Source: Coriaria nepalensis
Lineage: Eukaryota > Streptophyta > Magnoliopsida > Cucurbitales > Coriariaceae
Direction: 5' to 3'
NCBI GenBank assembly: GCA_027186245.1
Contig: CP114489.1
Span: 7,571,501-7,635,500 of the forward strand
Length of the DNA: 64,000 nt
A program made the position numbers and the translations under genes. Of the stretch, positions 60,201 through 64,000 are shown piece after piece. Position 1 is the first letter of the stretch; every line of letters begins with the position of its first letter. Below the pieces are notes generated by a model. The model had not been told where the DNA came from. It ran no database searches and saw only the letters and a program-made list of their open reading frames with translations.

Positions 60201-61440
60201 CCCCAACTATAACAACATAAAAGCATGTCATCTATGGGTAAATCAATTGCAAGCAATTAGAGATTGGTGCATATAGAACATACTTATTCATTTAGAACCT
60301 TAAACTAACACCACAGGTACAGTACTAGTATATCAAAGAGACAGATAAGCTCGAGCAACTAATATGAGATGATATGTCCAAACATTGATGGAAATGATGT
60401 ATGAAGAAGAACCTTCTCCACCAAACATGGAAGAAAAATAGTTGCTTCAGACTCGGTCAAAGAGTAAGCCTCATCCTTCAAGGTCTCAAAAAGTTCAGGA
60501 AGGAAATCAAGCACCTGAACATTTCAATAAACGAACAAATTCAACAATTCACATAAAGAAAATAGAATACAAAGACTTTTAGCAAGGATGTACTATACCT
60601 TCAAGAGACATGTTGTGTTTGATTTACAAAATTGCAAAACGATCCACCTCAAAAGTACATCTAAGAGTTCAATTACATCATTTCCAATTGATGGAAGTGC
60701 CTAGAAAATATATATAACATTATTGACATGATCTATCTCATAAAAATAGGAAAAAATAAAAACATAATTCGACAGCATAGGACCTTTTGTAGCAACTCAA
60801 GCCCTTCAACTTGTTTCTTAAAATCTGTGCTTAAGAGCCGCCTGTGCAAATCCTCCCTAAAGTATTTTACAAGATCGTTCTGCATAGCAAACACATTCCA
60901 GAATGCACACGATGAATCAATTATATAAGATACCAACACATCATGCACGTTCACACCACATATGAACCAGACCTCAAGATCTTGAATCTGTTCCATCCTT
61001 AGCTCTTCAAACTTGAATTTACGAACTACTACTCTCTCCCTGTCCTCCTGCATGTTAGTCAAGCAAAACTTTGAACTTCAGCAAATTATTGTCTCTTCCC
61101 ATACCCTGTGTGAGGAGACAATATGAGAGAAGTATACCTTATTTGAATCCTTAACATTTAGTAACGCCTGTGTTTGAATAGCTAGGTCTTGGGTAATGGA
61201 TTCTGGCCTTGAGCCCTTAGTTGCAACAACTCTCTTTACAAAGGTTGATGAGAAATGAAAAAATCAAACAAAATTCAAAACGCATGCTGAAAGAAAAACT
61301 ATTGTAGAACAACTCTCTTTACAAAGGTCATACCAAAGACATAGACCGGTTTCCATGTTTGGAGATGCCACTTGAAGTAGATTTTCCGGCCTTTGGGATG
61401 ACTTTGGGTGTTGTACCCAGTTTTGTTGATTCAAATGATT
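47559..61440 (-). CDS. MOR1: MOR1/GEM1-like microtubule-associated protein, C-terminal half (23 exons)
   Basis: XMAP215/Dis1/ch-TOG family proteins bind tubulin through TOG domains (HEAT repeats) and promote microtubule growth; plant MOR1 organises cortical arrays, the spindle and the phragmoplast. Joining the exons in the four grouped entries, with GT-AG borders and matching phases, gives about 948 residues plus stop, near half of the roughly 2000-residue family length. Recognisable pieces in order: SKHGNRSMSL, RKFKFEELRMEQIQDLE, YFREDLHRRLLSTDFKKQ, ASLTAERDGEIRKAALNT, GKLTDAQKSMLDDKFKWK, NGPTDWKEALDLISFGSPE, GMKVVCHELVQA, KPLRMVKTVLHELVKLRGAA, VDIFAQLQNASEAFRTYIRD, GTLEAIRERMKSMQ and the end ARMERLKSGS. 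The segments around 60.0-61.0 kb and 49.7-51.3 kb are HEAT/TOG-like. The start codon lies past the right edge. Three introns hold retrotransposons, yet frames stay intact. Identification is very sure; expression is not shown. Confidence 0.95.
48743..48833. repeat. 41-bp direct duplication with a 16-bp inverted repeat
   Basis: TGAGGCCTCTTTTACATAGA, continuing to 48792, recurs at 48800 (offset 41). In addition AGGCCTCAAGAGATTT (48743-48758) is exactly complementary to 48792-48807. It lies in the 722-bp MOR1 intron before the terminal exons. Confidence 0.85.
48914..48946. repeat. AT-rich palindrome
   Basis: TATGCGATA at the left and TATCGCATA at the right enclose alternating AT, giving a hairpin-forming sequence inside a MOR1 intron. 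Confidence 0.85.
48980..51315 (-). CDS. MOR1: MOR1-like exons, third group (9 exons)
   Basis: Exons in transcript order: 51315-51193, 51106-51029, 50883-50725, 50625-50467, 50130-50033, 49862-49706, 49622-49506, 49286-49191 and 49051-48980. Most have lengths divisible by three (123, 78, 159, 159, then 98+157, 117, 96 and 72). The encoded protein is the conserved C-terminal region, with CHELVQATTDPESSSMDELI, RSCKYVLNTLMQ, LLLWLLDERVPHMDDGSQLL, YLQDLGMEEIRRRAGADDK and AAIFKKIGDKQTCTTGLYEL. This region of the plant protein is implicated in microtubule binding and shows strong conservation. Confidence 0.92.
51573..51699 (+). repeat. 5' LTR of the intronic copia element
   Basis: 127 bp, TG...CA, containing the block CTAGTTTCCTAGTTGTATAT and TATATATGTGCCTCAC that is identical in the 3' copy. 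It is very short for a copia LTR. Confidence 0.9.
51700..51710 (+). other. Primer binding site, tRNA-iMet type
   Basis: TAGTATCAGAG directly after the LTR, one change from the usual TGGTATCAGAG. Confidence 0.8.
51982..52880 (+). pseudogene. Copia gag (UBN2-type) with zinc knuckle, broken
   Basis: Reads KITDHKLNGSNYLDWSKTV (the N-terminal gag motif LNGxNYxxWS), then LMDYLESLYSGKGNLSRMYE, FLASLYPDFESTKSQ and a knuckle piece CNYCRKPSHTKFEG in which the last Cys is missing. At least five in-frame stops are seen (first at 52230). Upstream of the motif the frame begins with a hydrophobic stretch translated from the leader. This is the capsid-like precursor of the intronic copia element. Confidence 0.8.
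53018..54060 (+). pseudogene. Copia pol with protease, integrase end and RNase H joined by deletion
   Basis: 53018-53332 contains WVINSGATDHMAG, a copia protease active site (usual WxxDSGAxxHM, here Asn for Asp, likely inactive). Next comes ERKNKHLEIARALLFQ with VPKPFWADAV (integrase C-terminal part), then GAKPCSAPMTPNMHL and YRRLVEKLNYLTVICPDIAC (end of RT), then ELWCDNQAALHIALNP and HIEIDCHFVPEKIQ (RNase H). The central integrase and nearly all RT are missing between about 53330 and 53560. A short gap with stops separates protease from integrase. The element is not able to act alone. Confidence 0.85.
54095..54106 (+). other. Polypurine tract of the intronic copia element
   Basis: CTTGAGGGGGAG immediately before the 3' LTR, the usual copia PPT. 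Confidence 0.85.
54107..54233 (+). repeat. 3' LTR of the intronic copia element
   Basis: 127 bp, TGTTAG...TTAACA, followed by the target duplication ATCTT. It differs from the 5' LTR mainly in the first 50 bases (for example GTACATTATATGTACACGG against GTATATTATATGTATATAG). Confidence 0.9.
54239..55709. other. Remainder of MOR1 intron, nothing recognised
   Basis: AT-rich intronic DNA. A 155-codon plus-strand frame (54494-54961) has no domain and is antisense to MOR1; I consider it chance. No exon-like stretch with splice borders was found here. Confidence 0.6.
55710..57251 (-). CDS. MOR1: MOR1-like exons, second group (2 exons)
   Basis: Exons 57251-57189 and 55830-55710. Joined to the previous group they read ENGSDAAEQSGEISRSTSG, then FLRKNNGHSEIHMERQLDLH. 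The acceptor at 57251 (TAATAG before GTCTG) was chosen because the nearer AG would give a stop; with it the phase is right on both sides. The 2230-bp intron before this group carries the gag-only retrotransposon, and the 4394-bp intron after it carries the 2661-bp copia element. The intron between them (55831-57188) is 1358 bp and shows nothing recognisable. Confidence 0.9.
55831..57188. other. MOR1 intron, nothing recognised
   Basis: 1358 bp of AT-rich intron between two short exons. Small open frames show no domain. Confidence 0.6.
57375..57620 (-). repeat. 3' LTR of the gag-only element
   Basis: 246 bp, similar to 59105-59345 with small indels (a CTACTAACAG unit near 59280 is repeated there). 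TG...CA ends on the minus strand. Confidence 0.88.
57800..59077 (-). pseudogene. Ty3/gypsy-type gag, broken
   Basis: In minus-strand order: a start MAAKKVEALEKKLESEV with a coiled-coil-like helix (59077-58814); a Pro/Gly-rich linker; then MKMPILEGENAAAWVYRVER with FAINGLFEEEKLQTIGLCLE and ALSWFQW (58496-58299), the retrotransposon gag capsid motif of gypsy elements (PxFxGEDxxxWxxRxExYF... GxAxxWF); then EYREMFELLSDPLTGVSPD and FLKELKPKIRSALRLLWP (58320-57928). Reading frames shift between the three parts, so the present copy needs several corrections to be open. No zinc knuckle, protease or polymerase follows, which fits a non-autonomous element using proteins of another. Confidence 0.8.
59088..59103 (-). 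other. Primer binding site of the gag-only element
   Basis: The minus strand reads TTGGTATCAGAGCACT two bases after the LTR end, a perfect tRNA-iMet type site. Confidence 0.85.
59105..59345 (-). repeat. 5' LTR of the gag-only element
   Basis: 241 bp with TGTTAG...CTATCA on the minus strand. The target duplication AAATC follows it on the plus-strand right side. Confidence 0.88.
59482..61440 (-). CDS. MOR1: MOR1-like exons, first visible group (10 exons)
   Basis: Exons, in transcript order: 61440-61334, 61233-61138, 61047-60973, 60879-60784, 60700-60599, 60514-60413, 60206-60024, 59936-59825, 59722-59646 and 59564-59482. Each is bordered by AG and GT on the minus strand. The first begins with the last two bases of a Glu codon split by the intron. 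They encode a basic Ser/Gly/Lys linker (KAGKSTSSGISKHGN) followed by a helical TOG-type domain with LDFLPELFETLKDEAYSL and SKNNRTRIECADLLGFLLD. Acceptor choice at 61233 was fixed by reading frame (AGA GTT GTT). This block should correspond to the fourth or fifth TOG domain of MOR1. Confidence 0.9.
59767..59785. repeat. Homopolymer G run (19 G)
   Basis: A pure run of 19 G within a short MOR1 intron (59723-59824), followed by TGGTGTTGTGTGTG. The exact length is likely unreliable in any assembly. Confidence 0.9.
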
Positions 61441-61464
61441 CTACAAGGAAACGAGATTTAAGAA

Positions 61465-61653
61465 TGTGGAAATATTAGAGAATTTCTTGATTAGAGGAAG
61501 TTATTCCTTATTAGATAATTAGAAATATTATCTCCTAGATTGTAAGGATTGGGACTGTATACTATGTTTAGAATAGATTACTTTCCCAAATATATAACCT
61601 AGTTTGTAACACTTTTTACTATTAAGAAAAGAATTATTCAACCTATGTTTTCA
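61465..61653 (+). repeat. 5' LTR of the right-edge copia element
   Basis: 189 bp starting TGTGGAAATATTAGAG and ending TATGTTTTCA. It is followed by TGGTATAAAAGC, a variant of the TGGTATCAGAGC primer site. Confidence 0.75.
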
Positions 61654-61665
61654 TGGTATAAAAGC
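61654..61665 (+). other. Primer binding site, degenerate
   Basis: TGGTATAAAAGC keeps nine or ten matches to the tRNA-iMet site. The changes suggest an old copy. Confidence 0.65.
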
Positions 61666-61739
61666 TACGGTTTGCTAACCTAGCTAGCTGACTTAATTAG
61701 CAAAAATTCTCACCTGGTTAAAGGCACCAGGTCTCTTAT

Positions 61740-62480
61740 GAAGACTTATTCTTCTACTAGCAGATTTCGAAATGACTTAAGGAACTTCAAAGGCAACATC
61801 TCAGATATCTTTTGGGGGGAATATGAATTATAAATCTCACCTGGTTGTCCCATAATCTGAATGATAAATCTACCATTCAAATCACTACCATCTGTTGAAT
61901 GGTTAGAATTACTGACGGTGGTCTCAATCAGTTAGACTATTCCTTAGAGGAAGGGGCAAAATTGGCTACATAACAGGAGCAAAAAAAAGAAACTAATGAG
62001 AAGGACGCTGCATACACTGCCTAGGATGAAGAAAACCACGCAATCATTTCGTGGCTAGTAAACTCTATGATAAAAGAGATTGGGCAGACCTATATGTACC
62101 TTCCTACAGCAAAGGAAGTGTGGGATGCAATATGTACAACATACTTTGACTTGGATAATTCTGCTCAGATTTATGAGATTAAGAACAAGATCCAAATGAT
62201 GAAGCAACGAGAGATGGATGTTACAAGGTACTACAATAAGCTACTAAGTTTATGGCAACAGTTGGATCCGTTCTATGACCTGAGTTGGGCATGTACAACT
62301 GATAGTGTTCAATACAAAAGTCCTGTAAAAAAAGATCCGAGTTTTTGGATTCTCGGCTAGCCTCAATGGTGATTTGGATGAAGTTAGAGGTCGGATATTT
62401 GGAAAAGAACCTCTACCTACTACAAAGGAAGCATTCTCCGAAGTTAGAAAAGAAGAGAACCACAAGGGGTGATGATGGGA
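61740..62480 (+). pseudogene. Copia gag, broken
   Basis: An early piece near 61860-61950 (LNDKS and QLDYSLEEGAK) is followed by the open frame 62067-62360, which reads MYLPTAKEVWDAICTTYFDL and DMDVTRYYNKLLSLWQQLDP-like text (the actual residues are REMDVTRYYNKLLSLWQQLD). It matches the plant copia UBN2/gag pattern AKExWDxLxxxY...V..YYxxLxxLWQELD. After a stop the reading continues as a gag linker. A zinc knuckle was not found. Confidence 0.8.
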
Positions 62481-62589
62481 ACGAAACCCTCCAATGAAAA
62501 TTGTGAAGTCTCTGCTCTCAACACAGCAGTACCTGTGGCACCTACAAAACTGTTGTTGGGTGTTTCTATTAAAATAAAAAGCAGAAGTT

Positions 62590-63110
62590 GCAAGAGTGTT
62601 TAAGGAATTTTACTCAATGATTGAAAACCAACTCCAAACCCGAATTCAAATTCTTAGGACTGATAGTGAGAAAGAGTACTTCAATTCTATTCTTAGTACC
62701 TTCCTAGTGGAAAGAGGGATAATTAACCAATATACTTGCCCTAATACTCTGCATGGGATATCTGAGATAAAGAATAGACATTTATTGGTGGTGACTAGAG
62801 CACTTATGTTTGCTATGAGCGTTCTTAAATATCTATGGAGAGAGGCTATCTTTACTGCTACATATCTTATAAACCGAATGTCAACCAGGGTATTAGATTA
62901 CCAAACTCCGATAAACAAACTATCAAATCTTTCCTCACATCAGAATCTTTAGCTCTTTATCACCTAAGATCTTTGGGGGTGTACAATGTCTATATCCATA
63001 AACACAAACGTTCTAAATTTGATCCTAGAGCAAGTGTGTCTTTGTTGGCTATTCTCCAAACCAAAAGGGTATAAGTGTTATAATCCTACCTCACAAAAAT
63101 TCTTTGTAAG
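62590..63110 (+). pseudogene. Copia integrase C-terminal part
   Basis: The frame 62596-62952 gives VFKEFYSMIENQLQTRIQIL, RTDSEKEYFNSILSTFL, ENRHLL-like text (actual IKNRHLLVVTRALMFAM) and YLWREAIFTATYLINRMSTR. This matches the second half of the copia integrase core, where RTDNGxEY carries a catalytic Asp and NRxLLxxxRAL follows. The usual Glu in GVxERKNRHLLE is present as SEIKNRH. A second frame (62835-63074) continues after a shift with the GIRxFGCxxYVH-like region. The upstream third of integrase is gone. Confidence 0.8.
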
Positions 63111-63599
63111 CTCGGATGTGACATTTTGAGGATACATCATGCTTCACCAAAAATACTTTTTAAGGGGGCAGTAACTCTAGGGAAGAAGATCATTTTTGGG
63201 AAACACAAGTGCATTTCCTTAACCTTTACCTAATGTACCTCTAAATCAATCACCAAATCCAACCTTATCTATAGAACCAAACATTAGAGATTTTGTTTTA
63301 GAGGGAGAACCATTACAAAAATTGCAGGATTATCCACTTATGTACTCTCAAAAGAAACAAAACCAAAGCAAGGAACATCAACCTCATACATACGAAGATC
63401 CTTCTTAGAATGAAGACAACCTGGATAAAACAGGTATACCAATTTCTAATCCTTCTCAAATTTCTGATCATGATGTACCTATTGCTCTTAGAAACAAACT
63501 TGTGCCTGCATCCTATTGCAAAATATGTGTCCTATCATAGATTATCGCCAAGTTACAAAGCCTTTACCACCAGCCTATCAAATGTTTCAATTCCTAGAA

Positions 63600-64000
63600 A
63601 CATGTAGGAAGCAATGAGTCAACCTGAGTGGAAGGTTGTTGCTCTAGAGGAAATGGGGGCATTGGAAAAGAACAAAACATGGGAAGTTGTTAATCTAACT
63701 AGTGGATACAAAGCTAATGGGGAAATTGAAAGGTAAAAGACAAGATTAATAGCAAAAGGTTTCACACAAACCTATGGGATTGATTACCAAGAACCTTTTG
63801 CTCTAAATTCCATTAGAATCTTATTGTCTCTTGCTGCCAATCTTGAGTGGCCTCTACAACAGTTAGATGTAAAGAATGCATTCCTAAATGGAGAAATTGA
63901 AGAAGTATTTATGTAGTCACCACCTGGTTTAGAAGGAAACAATTGGGGTGGAGAACATTTGTAAGCTCAGAAAAGCACTCTATGGGTTGACGCAATCACC
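63600..64000 (+). pseudogene. Copia reverse transcriptase N-terminal part, runs off window
   Basis: Reads MSQPEWKVVALEEMGALEKN with KTWEVVNL, then KTRLIAKGFTQTYGIDYQE, SIRILLSLAANLEWPLQQL and DVKNAFLNGEIEEVFM, the standard start of plant copia RT with the DVKxAFLxG catalytic motif (first Asp present). Stops interrupt after the KANGEIER text and at MxPPGLE, so it is inactive. The rest lies beyond 64000. Confidence 0.88.

Larger units (their letters stand above)
61465..64000 (+). mobile_element. Copia retrotransposon in a MOR1 intron, cut by the window edge
   Basis: The left LTR (61465-61653) is followed by a primer-site variant, then gag, integrase, and RT in plus orientation, antisense to MOR1. 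The protease and most of the N-terminal integrase are missing. The first intron base is 61441, so the element sits only 24 bases from the donor-side exon border, that is, close to the 3' splice acceptor of the exon at 61440. RNase H and the 3' LTR would lie past 64000. Confidence 0.85.

Overview
The window is nuclear DNA of a flowering plant, probably a eudicot. The species cannot be told from sequence alone. The evidence is an AT-rich background, plant-type copia and gypsy LTR retrotransposon debris with tRNA-iMet primer sites, a Mutator-like transposase relic, AAACCCT-type degenerate repeats, and one real many-exon gene whose predicted protein reads as the plant microtubule regulator MOR1/GEM1 (XMAP215/Dis1/ch-TOG family). 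No rRNA, tRNA, CRISPR or bacterial-type operon was seen.

Region 1, about 1-39 kb, is a nest of dead transposable elements with no convincing host gene. In order it holds a Ulp1-like peptidase fragment (minus); a gypsy protease and gag on the minus strand (2.2-2.6 and 6.1-8.4 kb) split by a copia LTR plus leader (about 3.0-6.1 kb); a minus-strand LTR (12.06-13.69 kb); a copia RNase H split by a hAT-like non-autonomous insertion (13.77-15.26 kb); and two plus-strand LTRs of one long-LTR copia family (15.65-18.05 and about 18.9-20.84 kb). A head-to-tail array of three 1648-bp copies of a broken copia gag-protease-integrase segment follows (20844-25790). After it come minus-strand gag, leader, LTRs, RT/RNase H and another LTR and RNase H of the same long-LTR family (25.8-38.6 kb).

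Region 2, about 39-47 kb, holds a decayed Mutator-like element (MULE). Its transposase pieces (40.4-42.36 and 44.2-44.86 kb) are separated by a 1.8-kb AT-rich insertion. Repetitive DNA lies on both sides, including a 613-bp tandem duplication and degenerate TTTAGGG-like tracts.

Region 3, 47.56 kb to the right edge, is the 3' half of the MOR1-like gene on the minus strand. I resolved 23 exons with consistent phase and consensus splice sites, encoding about 948 C-terminal residues. The 5' half lies beyond the right edge. Three of its introns contain LTR retrotransposons: a 2661-bp copia deletion derivative (plus, 127-bp LTRs, 5-bp target duplication), a 1971-bp gag-only element (minus, LTRs of 246 and 241 bp, 5-bp target duplication), and a copia element that starts at 61465 and runs off the window (plus). 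Exons read through these insertions without loss of frame, so the gene looks intact in the visible part.

No new functional system is evident. The most notable structures are the seemingly identical 1648-bp triplication, the gag-only and integrase-to-RNase H deletion elements inside an essential gene, and the LTR/RNase H tandem arrangement at 29.5-38.6 kb.
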